A stretch of 64,000 nt of DNA from Halobacteriales archaeon QS_8_69_73. Its GTDB lineage: Archaea; Halobacteriota; Halobacteria; Halobacteriales; Haloarculaceae. The DNA lies in contig PXRZ01000072.1 of assembly GCA_003022945.1 (NCBI GenBank), positions 62,001 through 126,000 of the forward strand, read 5' to 3'. Positions 51,598-60,730 of the stretch are shown piece by piece. Numbering within the stretch: the first letter of the stretch is position 1; the number at the start of each line of letters is the position of its first letter. Position numbers and translations under genes: made by a program. Below the pieces are notes generated by a model. That model was not told where the DNA came from and did no database searches. It saw only the letters and a program-made list of their open reading frames with translations.

Positions 51598-54535
51598 CTA
51601 CCGGAGCGCGGCCGCGAGCCGCTGGACCGGGTGGTCCGGCTCGGGGGCGTCCTCGCGGTCGCCGAGTTGGGTCCGACAGGAGGCCCCGGGCGCGACCGGA
51701 GCGCCGTCGGCGGCGTCGACCTGCTCGAACAGCAGCCGGCCGATGGCGCGGCTCATCGAGTAGTGTTCGGCCTCGTAGCCGAAGGCGCCGGCCATCCCGC
51801 AGCAGGTCGAATCCAGCGGCTCGACGTCGTAGCCGGCCCGCCGGAGGACGCCGACGGCGTGGTGGTCCCGCTTCGTCGCCTTCTGGTGGCAGTGGCCGTG
51901 GTAGACCAGCGGCTCCGTCGGCGCGTCGAAGGCCACCCGCTCGTCGAGCCGCCGGACGTCGAGGTACTCGCAGACGCCGAAGGTACGCTCCGCCAGCAGC
52001 TCCGCCGAGGCGTCGCCCAGCAGGTCGGCGTAGTCGGACTGCAGCATCACGGCGTCGGACGGCTCGCAGACGACGACGTCCCACCCCTCCTCGACTCGCG
52101 GGGTGAGTTCGGCGACGACGTCGCGGGCCCGTTTCTCGGCGAGGTCGAGAAAACCCTTCGAGAAGGCCGCCCGTCCCGCGGGGCCGACGTCGGCCACCCG
52201 GACGTGGACGTCGGCGGCCTCCAGCACCCGGACGGCCGCCTTCGCGACCGCCGGCTCGGTGTAGTTGGTGAACGTGTCCGGCAACAGTAGCACCCGCTCG
52301 ACGGCCTCCGCCTCGGGAACGGCCGGGCCGCGGGCGTCGAACCAGTCGACGAACGACTCGCGGCGGAACGTCGGCAGCTGCCGCTCGCGGGCGATGCCGA
52401 TCGTCCGCTCCAGCAGCGCCCGCGCGCCGGGCAGCGACGCCAGCCGGTTCGACAGCGGCGCCAGCGCGCTGCCGAGACGGGCGGTCCACTCGACGTTGGC
52501 GAACAGCCGGTCCCGGAGGGTCGCCCCCTCGCGGTCGTGCCGTTGGTGCTGGAGCTCGACCTTCAGCTTCGCGAGGTCGACCTCGCTGGGGCAGTTCCGC
52601 ACGCACCCCTTGCAGCCGACGCAGAGGTCCAGCACCTCGGTCACGAACTCGTCGTCGGTCGCGGCGGCATCGAGCTCGCCGGACATCGCCGCCCGGAGGG
52701 CGTTGGCCCGGCCGCGCGTGCTCAGCGCCTCCTCCTCGGCGGCCCGGTAGGTCGGACACATCACCCCGCCGGTCGTCTCCTGGGGTCCCCGGCAGCCGCC
52801 GCAGCCGTGACACAGCTCGACCATCCCCTGGAAACCGTCGTCGTCCCACGACAGCGCCGGCTCGAAATCGGCGTCGAACTCGTAGTCGGGGCCGGTCCGG
52901 AGGTCGTCGGTCGGCTCGACGTCGCCGCAGACCTGCCCCGGGTTGAGCAGCCACTCGGGGTCGAACGCCGACTTCACACTGCGGAACAGCTCGAACACCG
53001 CCTCGCCGTACAGCTTCCGGTTCCACGCCGTTCGGGCGCGGCCGTCGCCGTGCTCGCCGGAGACGCTGCCGTCGTACTCCAGGACGAGGTCGGTTGCGCC
53101 CTCGGCGATGGCTTCCATCGTCTCGACGCCGTCGACCGACTTCGTGTCGATGAGCGGCCGGATGTGGAGACAACCCGGCCCGGCGTGGGCGTAGAAGCTC
53201 GCGAACGTGTCGTTGTCCGCCAGCAGCTCCTGGAACTCCGCGACGTACTCCGGGAGGTGCTCCGGCGGGACGGCGGTGTCCTCGATGAAGCTGAGGTGCT
53301 TCTCGTCGGTGGTCCGGCTCAGCAGGATCGGCAGCCCCGACTTCCGGAGCTTCCAGAACCGCTCGCGGTCGGCCTTGTCGTGGGCCTCGGCGGCGTGGAC
53401 GGCCCGCACCGGCGCGTCCGTCTCCCGGCCGTCGCTAGAATCGGCGACGGTCGCCGTCTCCGGGTGGCGGTCGGCCAGCAGCTCCGCGACCCGCCGCCGG
53501 CCCTCGGCGTCGTCGTCGGCGTAGAACTCCACCAGCAGGACGCCGCCCGCGGCCTCGGGAAGCGTCTCCGCGATCAGTTCGCCGAACTCGGCGGTGTCCC
53601 GGGCCAACTCCAGCAGGACGTCGTCCAGCACCTCGACGGCCGCGGGGTCGAACTCCAGGACGGTCGCGACGTCAGACAGCGCCGACAGGAGGTCCTCGTA
53701 GGACAGCAGCGCCACCGCCTTCGTCTCCGGGACGGGCTCGAGGGCGACCGTCGCCTCCGTGACGACGCCGAGCGTCCCCTCGCTGCCGGCGAGAACCCGT
53801 GCGAGGTTGACCGTCTCGCGGTCGCCGGCCCGGACGGCCTCGTACTCCTCGACGAGCCGGTCGAGGTTGTAACCGGAGACGTTCCGCTTCAGCTCCGGGT
53901 ACGCCTCCCGGACCGTCTCGCTCGACGCCTCGACGACCTCGAGCAGGGCCGCGTAGATCCGCCCGACCCGGTCGTCGCGGTCGGCCCGGCGGCGCCACTC
54001 CTCGGGGGTGACCGCGCCGAACCGGTGGACGGTGCCGTCGGCCAGCACCACCTCCACGTCCTCGAGGTAGGCGTCGGTCTTGCCGTACACCAGCGAGTGG
54101 CTGCCGGTCGAGTTGTTGCCGATGGCGCCGCCCAGGGCGCTTCTGTCGCCCCACGCCGGGTCGGGGGCGAACTTCAGCCCGTGGTCGGCGAGGGCGGCGT
54201 TCAAATCGCCCAGCCGGACGCCCGGTTCGGCGGTCGCCGTCCGGCCGTCGGGGTCGATCTCGCGGACCCCGTCCATGTGGCGGGTGAAGTCGAGGACGAC
54301 CGCCTCGTTGACCGTCTGCCCGGCGAGCGACGTGCCGCCGCCGCGGGGCAGCACCGGCACCGACCGCTCGCGGCAGCGCTCGACGACCGCCGACCAGCGG
54401 CTCCAGTTCCGCCACCAGCTCCGGCCGCTCCACCTCGCCGGCCGTGTAATCGTACTCCGCCCGGGGGTCGGCCGCCGGGTCCGTGGTCGGGTCCGGATTC
54501 GGGGTCGGGGCCGAGTCGCCGCCCTCCGTTGCCAT
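51598..54535 (-). pseudogene. FAD-binding and Fe-S oxidoreductase (GlcD/GlpC-type fusion), N-terminal segment missing
   Basis: The start MATEGGDSAP reads to 'YDYTAGEVERPELVAELEPL', then the frame changes at ~54390 to 'SAVVERCRERSVPVLPRGGG'. Homologues have about 40 residues between ('...DDYTRALYATDAS...'), so a segment seems lost. The rest (~930 residues) is intact: FAD_binding_4 'RGGGTSLAGQTVNEAVVLDF' and 'AIGNNSTGSHSLVYGKT', FAD-oxidase C, then 4Fe-4S motifs 'CHGCGGCRGPQE...MCPTY' and 'CVGCKGCVRNCP', and a CCG domain ('STCCGMAGAFGYE'). Such proteins oxidise 2-hydroxyacids such as D-lactate or glycolate, passing electrons to quinone. Confidence 0.88.
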
Positions 54536-54653
54536 ACCCCGACCACGGGGCGACGCGGCTAAAATCCCCGCCCTGGCGGGTGCCAAGCCTCCGGGACCGG
54601 AGCGACCCGTCGCGCGGCGCAGCCTTTTTGCCAGTTCGGGCGTGTTCAAAGGT

Positions 54654-55031
54654 ATGGAAACGGTCACCACGGATGCCGACGAGACGACGAGCGTAGGGAC
54701 GAACGCCCTCGTCGGCGCCGCGGTGACGGTGCTGTCGGCGACGGTGATCCCGCTGGCGCCGCTCCTCGGCGGCGGCGTCGCCGGCTACCTCCGGGCGGGC
54801 GAGGCGGGCGACGGCCTGCGAGTCGGTGCGCTCGCGGGTGGCGTCGCCGTGCCGGTGTTACTCGCCCTCGTCGCGCTGTCCGTCCTCCCGATCTACCGGG
54901 CAGTCGGCGGCATGACCGGACTCGGGGGGTTGGCGGTCCTCGTGGCGGCCGGCACGGGGTACGTCGTCGGTCTGAGCACCGTCGGCGGCCACGTCGGCCG
55001 CCGCGTCGCCGACGACCGTCGTCACTCCTGA
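54654..55031 (+). CDS. DUF5518-like membrane protein
   Basis: 125 residues starting METVTTDADETTSVGTNALV. Four hydrophobic segments with Gly-rich turns ('LAPLLGGGVAGYLRAGEAGDGLRVGALAGGVAV') and the pattern 'PLxGGxVAGYLxxGxxxxGxxVGALAG' identify the DUF5518 family, whose members are widespread haloarchaeal membrane proteins of unknown function. Transcribed alone, convergent with folA; a small stop-stop overlap at 55022-55031. Confidence 0.82.
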   Translation: METVTTDADETTSVGTNALVGAAVTVLSATVIPLAPLLGGGVAGYLRAGEAGDGLRVGALAGGVAVPVLLALVALSVLPIYRAVGGMTGLGGLAVLVAAGTGYVVGLSTVGGHVGRRVADDRRHS

Positions 55032-55416
55032 CGGTAGGTGACGAATGCCAGCTCGCCGTCGGCCTCGCGGTCGATTTCGGTCCACTCGGGGCCGAACTCC
55101 GGGAAGTAGGTGTCGCCGTCCGGTCGCTCGGGGATCTCCGTGATTCGGAGCTCGTCCGCGCGGTCGAGGAACTGTTCATAGACGGAGGCACCGCCGGCGA
55201 CGTAGACGGTCTCGCGGTCGTCGTCGAGCGCCTCGCCGGCCGCCTCTAGGGCCGCCTCGACGCCGCGAGCGTGGACGGCCCCCTCCGGGAGGTCGAGGCC
55301 GTCGCGGCGGGACAGCACCACGTTCGTCCGGCCGGGCAGGGGGCCGCCGAGCCGCGCCGCGATGGAGGCGAGACGCACATTCGGTCGTTCGCGCTCGCGC
55401 TCACGGTCGCTCTCAC
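55022..55416 (-). pseudogene. folA: Dihydrofolate reductase, internal segment missing
   Basis: The gene begins with a GTG at 55416, overlapping the thyA stop (GTGA), and reads 'VRATVSASANDR' (the DHFR first strand). It then changes frame at about 55375-55385 to 'SIAARLGGPLPGRTNVVLSR' and continues normally through 'VYVAGGASVYEQFLDRADELRITEIPE' and 'FPEFGPEWTEI'. About 40 residues (the 'VIGxxGxxPWHLPxD' catalytic segment) are missing. An intact enzyme reduces dihydrofolate made by ThyA, which explains the overlap with thyA. Confidence 0.8.
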
Positions 55417-56438
55417 TCCGCCACCGCGAACTCGATGCCCGGCGCGGGGTCGTACCCTTGCAGCCGGACGTCCTCGTAAGCGAGCTCGTCGAGTGGGCGG
55501 TCGGCCACCTCGATCGCCGGCCGCTCGCGCGGCTCGCGGCTCAGCTGGGTCAACAGGCCGGGGACGTGGTCGTACCCCTCGCCGTCGGGCTCGGGCGGGG
55601 CCGTCTCCTCGAGCCACGCCCGGACGTCGGCGTAGCCGGCGCGGTTCTCGACGGCCGCCAGCCGCTCCTGCAGCGCCGGCAGGTTGTCGGCGTACCAGGC
55701 GCCGCGGTCGCCCTCGCCGCAGTAGACGTGGGCGTCGACGATGGTGTGGCCGAAGGAGCCGACCGCGAACTCCGTGCGGTTGGCGACGGCGTGGGTCAGA
55801 AGCGCGTACGCCGCGAGGTTGAAGGGGACGCCCAAGGCGACGTCGCCGGACCGCTGTGTGAGGTGGACGTTCAGCCGGTCGCCCTGGACGCTGAAGGCGA
55901 AGGTGTAGTGACACGGCGGCAGCGTCGAAACGGCGGCGTTGGCGGGGTGCCAGGCGCTGACCACCATTCGACGGGAGGGGGGACTTTCCGCCAGCGTGTC
56001 GAGAACGTACTGCAGCTGGTCGAACACCCGGCGTTCGGTGCCGTCGGGCGCCGTCTCGGTCGTCGTCCAGCGGTGGGCGTCGTCGGGCCAGCTCTCGCCC
56101 GGCAGTCGGGCGGGGTCGTCCGGCACCGGGAACCGTCGCCAGAAACGGCCGTAGGCCGTATCGAGCCGCCCGTCGTCGTCGGCCCAGGCGTCCCAGATCT
56201 TCGTCTCCTCGCGCAGGCTCCGGATGTGCGCCTCCCCGGAGAGGTACCACAGCAGCTCGTGGATGAGCGAGTTCCACCGGTAGCCGTCCATCCGCTTGGT
56301 CGTCAGGAGCGGAAAGCCCTCGCGGAGGTCGACCTCGTAGTGCTGGGAGAAGGCGGCGACCGTGTCGACGCCGGTCCGGTTCGGCTTGTACGTCCCGCCC
56401 GAGAGGACGTCCGAGACGAGGTCGTGGTACTGTCGCAT
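55413..56438 (-). CDS. thyA: Thymidylate synthase (ThyA)
   Basis: 341 residues. 'GTYKPNRTGVDTVAAFSQHYEVDLREGFPLLTTKRM' is the N-terminal signature, 'LWYLSGEAHIRSL' and 'IWDAWADDDGRLDTAYGRFWR' follow, and the catalytic Cys176 is in 'LPPCHYTFAFSVQGDRLNVHLTQRSGDVALGVPFNLAAYALLTHAVAN'. 'GSFGHTIVDAHVYCG' is the late conserved block. It methylates dUMP with methylene-tetrahydrofolate. The C-terminal Val-Ala-Glu is slightly extended. Operon: thyA-folA. Confidence 0.97.
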   Translation of the reverse strand: MRQYHDLVSDVLSGGTYKPNRTGVDTVAAFSQHYEVDLREGFPLLTTKRMDGYRWNSLIHELLWYLSGEAHIRSLREETKIWDAWADDDGRLDTAYGRFWRRFPVPDDPARLPGESWPDDAHRWTTTETAPDGTERRVFDQLQYVLDTLAESPPSRRMVVSAWHPANAAVSTLPPCHYTFAFSVQGDRLNVHLTQRSGDVALGVPFNLAAYALLTHAVANRTEFAVGSFGHTIVDAHVYCGEGDRGAWYADNLPALQERLAAVENRAGYADVRAWLEETAPPEPDGEGYDHVPGLLTQLSREPRERPAIEVADRPLDELAYEDVRLQGYDPAPGIEFAVAE

Positions 56439-56671
56439 TCGTCTACCGGTGGCTGTGGGACCGACCGGTATAGAACTACTGGATGGCGCGACTCGTAGTC
56501 AACTACCTCCGCGGCTGGAGACGATGAATCACGGGCCTGCTCCCCGGTAGAACCGGTAGCAATCCCATCCCAGTCGGTCCCTCCCGAACGGACTCCTATG
56601 GATCCGAGTCCAGTTCACTCGGCGACGATGACGTCGAATCCCCAATTGAATGCAAGTCCCGAATCGTCGTC
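56439..56671. other. Intergenic; read-through tail of lipoprotein copy 1
   Basis: About 230 bases. Bases 56616-56671 (minus) would encode the last 18 residues of lipoprotein copy 1 ('DDDSGLAFNWGFDVIVAE') if its TAG were read through or reverted. The flank 56585-56615 matches 57490-57520 beside copy 2. No gene otherwise. Confidence 0.45.
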
Positions 56672-57280
56672 CTACTCTGATTTTCGGATGCCGTACTTGT
56701 TGTCGAAGGGGTGTTCGCCCGCCGCGAAACAGGTCTTGGCAATGTCGGACGTGACGAGGACCCGCTCATCGGCGACCGCCTCGCCCGGTTCGAGCGTCTC
56801 TGAGCCGATCACTCTCGGCACAGCACTTCCACCGATCGGACAGCCGTTGGAGATGTCGGCTGACCCGTAATCGACCGCTAAATGGTGCCCCGAACAAAAA
56901 GACGCGTGAAACGGGAGATCCGGAGCATCTGACGTGAGGTACCAGGAACGACTGTCCGTATTTCGGAGCGAGATAAAAAGCGTTGCGCCCCGGCTGCTGG
57001 TCGGTTGCTCGAGGAGTTCGACGCGTCCCTCCAGGGGGACGGATTCGGGGAGTGGGTGCGCTCGGACCGTCTCGATTCGGCCGACGCCGCCGGTCGGGGT
57101 CGGCTTCTCGGATGAAAAGTCGAATGACTCGTCTTTGGTGTCAGTCGGCGTCTCCGTCGCAGTCGGCGTCTCGGTATCGGTTCGGGACGGTGCTTCAGCC
57201 GCCTCGTCACTGGAGCCAGTGAGCGCACAGCCGGCTAGGCTCGCCAAGGTGGCCGACGTCAGCAGCCTTCTCCGTTTCAT
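56672..57280 (-). CDS. Lipoprotein of unknown function, copy 1, truncated by TAG
   Basis: 202 residues with lipobox 'LTSATLASLAGCALTG' (Cys18), a Thr/Glu/Pro-rich stalk ('TDTETPTATETPTDTK') and a beta-rich domain ('FISLRNTDSRSWYLTSDAPDLPFHASFCSG', three Cys). Compared with copy 2 the last ~18 residues are cut off by a TAG where copy 2 has GGG. It is anchored outside the membrane. Function unknown; the 'ESVPLEGRVELLEQPTSSRGATL' block is shared with copy 2. Whether the shortened product is functional cannot be told. Confidence 0.8.
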   Translation of the reverse strand: MKRRRLLTSATLASLAGCALTGSSDEAAEAPSRTDTETPTATETPTDTKDESFDFSSEKPTPTGGVGRIETVRAHPLPESVPLEGRVELLEQPTSSRGATLFISLRNTDSRSWYLTSDAPDLPFHASFCSGHHLAVDYGSADISNGCPIGGSAVPRVIGSETLEPGEAVADERVLVTSDIAKTCFAAGEHPFDNKYGIRKSE

Positions 57281-57518
57281 GATTCTGGCTAACGATTATA
57301 TCATCTGGTATATTACTATTTCCTATACTAAGTTAATGTGAACAGCCGGCTGACTCGGGAGCGTCTTGCGATTGCTCCAAATTGCAAGTATCTTAGGCTG
57401 ACCATTCCGAGGCCTGATGAATTAATTCACTCCACGGACCGAGAGAATTTTTATAGAGGGCGATTCACTCCGACATATGTCCTCCTCTCGAACGGACTCC
57501 TGTGGACCCGAGTCCAGT

Positions 57519-58184
57519 TCACTCGGCGACGACGACGTCGAATCCCCAATTGAATGCAATTCTTGAATCGTCGTCCCCCTCCGATTTTTCGATGGTATAT
57601 CTGTTACTAAAGGGGTGTTCGCCCGCCGCGAAACACGTATCGGCAACGTCGTATGTGGCAAGAACCCGCTCGCCAGCGACCGCCTCGCCTGGTTCGAGCG
57701 TCTCTGAGTCCAACGTTCTCACCACGGCACTTCCGCCGACCGGACACCCGTCGAAGATGTCGGCGGACCCGGGATCGACCGCTAAATGGAACCCCGAACA
57801 AGAAGACGCGTGAAACGGGAGCTCCGGAGCACCTAATGTGAGGTACCAGGAACGGCTGTCCGTGTTTCGGAGCGAGATGGAAAGCGTCCCGCCCCGACTG
57901 CTGGTCGGTTGCTCGAGGAGTTCGACGCGTCTCTCCAGGGGGACGGACTCGGGGAGTGGATGTGCCCGGACCGCCTCGATTCGGCCGACATCACCGGCCG
58001 GGGTCGACCTCTCGGGCGAAAAATCGGATGACTCGTCTTCGGTGGCAGTCGGTGTCTCCGTCGCAGTCGGCGTCTCAGTATCGGTTCGGGACGGTGTTTC
58101 GGCCGCCTCGTCGCTAGGGCCAGCGAACGAACAGCCGGCGAGGCCCGACAAGACAGCCGACGTCAGCAGCTTTCTCCGTTTCAT
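57519..58184 (-). CDS. Lipoprotein of unknown function, copy 2, full length
   Basis: 221 residues starting MKRRKLLTSAVLSGLAGCSF (lipobox Cys18). Same layout as copy 1, about 80% identical by eye, with the extra C-terminal 'GDDDSRIAFNWGFDVVVAE'. The start at 58184 is preferred over one 17 residues upstream because it begins the lipoprotein signal. The shared 'NTDSRSWYLTLGAPELPFHA' pattern resembles the lipoprotein at 42510. Exported and membrane-anchored. Function unknown. Confidence 0.85.
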   Translation of the reverse strand: MKRRKLLTSAVLSGLAGCSFAGPSDEAAETPSRTDTETPTATETPTATEDESSDFSPERSTPAGDVGRIEAVRAHPLPESVPLERRVELLEQPTSSRGGTLSISLRNTDSRSWYLTLGAPELPFHASSCSGFHLAVDPGSADIFDGCPVGGSAVVRTLDSETLEPGEAVAGERVLATYDVADTCFAAGEHPFSNRYTIEKSEGDDDSRIAFNWGFDVVVAE

Positions 58185-58605
58185 GACTCTGCCTGTTGCG
58201 TCATCTCCGTCGCCTCGGACCCGGGCCGCTTGCACCCGACGAGACGGGCCGCACCGAGCGTCGAGAGGAGGGCAGGTTCTGCACAGATGTACGCAACAAC
58301 CATGCCCGAATCACAAATATCTTCTGCTGACATTTCGAGTTCAATGAATAAGTTCCCTCTACGGGTCGAGAAAACTTTCTACGAGGGTAACTCACTCCGG
58401 CCTGTGCCCTCCGGAGACGAGATCGGCGAGTGCCCGCGTTGATCGGTATCGTTTTCGTATTCTCGGTCGCCTAGAGCGTGTTGATAATCGGGCGACTACT
58501 GCCTGGACTCGGTCTGGTGATCCCGCTCGTCGTCCTCTACCTGCCGTGGCGACTGGTCCGAGCGGCGACGATACATTTAATCCTCGTCGCCGCCGGAGCA
58601 ATCGT
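58185..58605. other. Intergenic region upstream of lipoprotein copy 2
   Basis: About 420 bases. It contains the promoter-like GAAAACTTTCTACGAGGG homologous to copy 1's flank (58368-58386), and on the plus strand CGATACATTTAATCC (58568-58582), a TATA box for the gene at 58606. A hydrophobic plus-strand frame (GTG at 58478, 'LGLVIPLVVLYLPWRL') runs into the next gene's other frame and is not called. Confidence 0.4.
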
Positions 58606-58896
58606 ATGTCACCCCGTATCGGCGTCGACCGACGGCTCCTGGCGGGCGTCGCCGCCGTCGCCGCCGTCGCCGTGCTCCTGTACAGCGTGCTTATCGTCCA
58701 GCGGCTTCTCTTCGGCGTCACTCTCATCATGTCCGTGTTCGTCGTGTCGCTCCTGTTGCGGCTCGTCCGCGCCCTGGAGCGCATTGCGACGGCCCTGGAA
58801 GCCGACGCGGACGCCGAGGAGGGTGACGTCCGCGGCGCCGTCGCCGACGGCGGTGACACGACGGCGGGGCGGGCCGACGACGACGGAGCGACGTGA
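58606..58896 (+). CDS. Small membrane protein (96 aa)
   Basis: Starts MSPRIGVDRRLLAGVAAVAA. Two hydrophobic helices (about 10-30 and 34-54, 'LIVQRLLFGVTLIMSVFVVSLLLRLVRALERIATALE') precede an acidic tail 'DADAEEGDVRGAVADGG'. A TATA box (CATTTAATC) lies 25-33 bases before the ATG. A haloarchaeal membrane protein of unknown function. Confidence 0.72.
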   Translation: MSPRIGVDRRLLAGVAAVAAVAVLLYSVLIVQRLLFGVTLIMSVFVVSLLLRLVRALERIATALEADADAEEGDVRGAVADGGDTTAGRADDDGAT

Positions 58897-58939
58897 CCGA
58901 GTACCCCACCTTCTTTGCCGTCCGTTCCGACGTCCGGGT

Positions 58940-59710
58940 ATGTACCTGGGTGACGCCACCTGGCCGGAGGCCGGAGAGGCTCTCGGCGACGGGTCGCTGG
59001 CGCTCGTACCGCTCGGCTCGACCGAGCAACACGGTCCGCACCTGCCGCTCGCGACGGACCACCTCATCGCGGAGTCATTCGCACGCGAGGCCGCCGACCG
59101 GGCCGACGTGGCCTGCACGCCGACGGTGAACGTCGGCGTCAGCCCCCACCATCGGCAGTTCCACGGGACGATGTGGGTCGACGCGCCCGTCTTCCGAGAC
59201 TACATCGAGTCGCTCACCCGCAACCTCGCGTACCACGGTATCGACCGGGTGATCTACGTCAACGCCCACGGCGGCAACGTCGAACACCTCCGGGAGGTCG
59301 GCCGCCGGCTCCGCGACGAGGAACTGCTGTATGCCGTCGAGTGGATGTGGAACGAGAGCATCCCGGAGCTGGTCGACGACCTGTTCGCACGGAACGGCCC
59401 CCACGGCGGGCCGAAGGAGACGGCGCTAATCCAGCACCTCGCGCCGGAACTAACCCGCGACGACCGCCTCGAGGACGCCCGCGACGGCGGCGTGGTCAAC
59501 CTCGAGGCCGCCGACATGATCCGCTACGGCGCCCGGACATTCTACGACGCCGCCGACAACACCGACAACGGCGTCCTCGGCGATCAGACCGACGCCACCG
59601 CCGAGAAGGGCGCCGAGATGTTCGAGCGGGCGACCGGACAGCTGGTCCGGCTCTGCGGATGGCTGGAGGCACAGCCGTTCGAGGCGCTCATGCCGGAGGA
59701 ACACGTCTAA
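58940..59710 (+). CDS. Creatininase family protein (possibly ArfB-like deformylase)
   Basis: 256 residues starting MYLGDATWPE. Metal ligands of the creatininase/formamide-hydrolase fold are visible: 'LVPLGSTEQHGPHLPLATDHLIAE' (Glu, His, Asp), 'IYVNAHGGNVEHLREV' (His) and 'PHGGPKETALIQHL' (Glu). Archaeal members include ArfB, which removes the formyl group from the FAPy intermediate of riboflavin and F420 synthesis, a likely but unproven role here. Length and motifs are complete. Confidence 0.88.
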   Translation: MYLGDATWPEAGEALGDGSLALVPLGSTEQHGPHLPLATDHLIAESFAREAADRADVACTPTVNVGVSPHHRQFHGTMWVDAPVFRDYIESLTRNLAYHGIDRVIYVNAHGGNVEHLREVGRRLRDEELLYAVEWMWNESIPELVDDLFARNGPHGGPKETALIQHLAPELTRDDRLEDARDGGVVNLEAADMIRYGARTFYDAADNTDNGVLGDQTDATAEKGAEMFERATGQLVRLCGWLEAQPFEALMPEEHV

Positions 59711-59909
59711 TAATAATCATTGCGGGTCATTACCGCCGAGTATCAAAGGAATCGGGGTTTGAACGCCGAAGCACCCCCTTTTGACTGCCATGCCGAGTAT
59801 TATGGCGATAATTACTATGAGGGCCGCGTCCGTCGACGCTCCGGCACCCCGCGACGGTCCCGCGGGCGAAAGCGACAGCCCGAAGTACCGGTGCCGTCGA
59901 CTCGGAGAT

Positions 59910-60059
59910 ATGACCGATGATTACGATCACGACGATGAGGCGAACGGGCGGACGACCGCGCCACAGAGCGACTACACGGCCGGTCGGGTCGCCCTCGGCA
60001 CCGTCGTCGCGGCCGCCGGGCTGGCGGTGACGTTCGGCGTGCCGCTGTTACTGCTGTAA
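59910..60059 (+). CDS. DUF7550-like small membrane protein
   Basis: 49 residues: MTDDYDHDDEANGRTTAPQS, then 'DYTAGRVALGTVVAAAGLAV' and 'TFGVPLLLL', i.e. an acidic His/Asp N-terminus, a 'TAPxxxYTxGxVxxG' motif and one membrane helix. This matches the haloarchaeal DUF7550 small membrane family. A longer frame starting at 59781 is rejected because its extension lacks this pattern. Function unknown. Confidence 0.7.
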   Translation: MTDDYDHDDEANGRTTAPQSDYTAGRVALGTVVAAAGLAVTFGVPLLLL

Positions 60060-60061
60060 GC

Positions 60062-60562
60062 TCACGACAGCAGGAGGACGGCCCACATCGGCACCGCGGC
60101 GGCGACCGGGATGGTGAGGTTGTCGTCGACGACGTAGCCGCTGACGGTGGGCTTGACGCCGTCGGCCAGCGTCGCGCCGGCGGCGCCGGCGACGGCCGCC
60201 GCCGCGCCGACGAAGGGGTACGCCAGTGCCAGGCTGACCAGGAACATGCCGCCGAGCACGCGCGGTCGCTTCACCGTCCGGAGTTCGCCGGTCGACAGCA
60301 TCCCGCTCACCGGGTCGCCGAGCGTGAGCATGAACAGCGCCGGCACCGCGCGGGTGAGCCGGTCGTAGATGGGGTGTTCGAGCGCGCCGGAGAGGCGGGC
60401 GGCCTCGAGGACCGCGGTCGCGGCGAGCCCGACGACGGCGACGGCCTGCACGACGCGCCAGGTGACGACGCCCACCCCGAGAACGTACTCGTCGAGGAGG
60501 TAGGCGCCGGGGACGACGGCGCCGGAGGCGTGGACCAGACGTCGCCCCAGTTCGAGAGCCAT
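60062..60562 (-). CDS. Dolichol/polyprenol kinase-like protein
   Basis: 166 residues with about five membrane helices. 'GRRLVHASGAVVPGAYLLDEY' and 'PALFMLTLGDPVSGMLS', 'RTVKRPRVLGGMFLVSLALAYPFVGAAAAVAGAAGATLADGVKP' match the CTP-dependent dolichol/phytol kinase family. Members are usually ~190-200 residues; about 20 are absent after 'HPIYDRLTR', which would be an in-frame version of the deletions seen elsewhere. It would phosphorylate a polyprenol in lipid metabolism. The minus-strand promoter TATTAAG (rc CTTAATA) is just upstream. Confidence 0.78.
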   Translation of the reverse strand: MALELGRRLVHASGAVVPGAYLLDEYVLGVGVVTWRVVQAVAVVGLAATAVLEAARLSGALEHPIYDRLTRAVPALFMLTLGDPVSGMLSTGELRTVKRPRVLGGMFLVSLALAYPFVGAAAAVAGAAGATLADGVKPTVSGYVVDDNLTIPVAAAVPMWAVLLLS

Positions 60563-60730
60563 ACCGGCACGTCGTTCGGGGGTATTAAGTTCCCGTCGCT
60601 CCGCGCTCGCGGCGGGTCGACCGGCGAGGTCGCCGACGGCGCCGGGCGGCCGTCGTCGCAGGCCTGCGAGGGCGTGCGGTCGTGCCGGACGAGGAGGTTT
60701 TTATCTCTGCGCCTGTCAAGGAAACGCAGA

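Larger units (their letters stand above)
56585..58400. repeat. Tandem duplication of a lipoprotein gene and flanks
   Basis: Two ~900-bp units (about 56585-57480 and 57490-58400) share the whole lipoprotein gene, the downstream flank (TCCAGTTCACTCGGCGACGA) and the upstream flank (GAGAATTTTTATAGAGGG versus GAAAACTTTCTACGAGGG). Divergence is concentrated at third positions and in the upstream flank. The event is old enough for one copy to have gained an amber codon. Confidence 0.75.

Noticed and set aside
58478-58605. Hydrophobic frame starting at GTG 58478
   Set aside because: It overlaps the promoter and then the body of the gene at 58606 in a different frame, and has no ribosome-binding or TATA evidence of its own.
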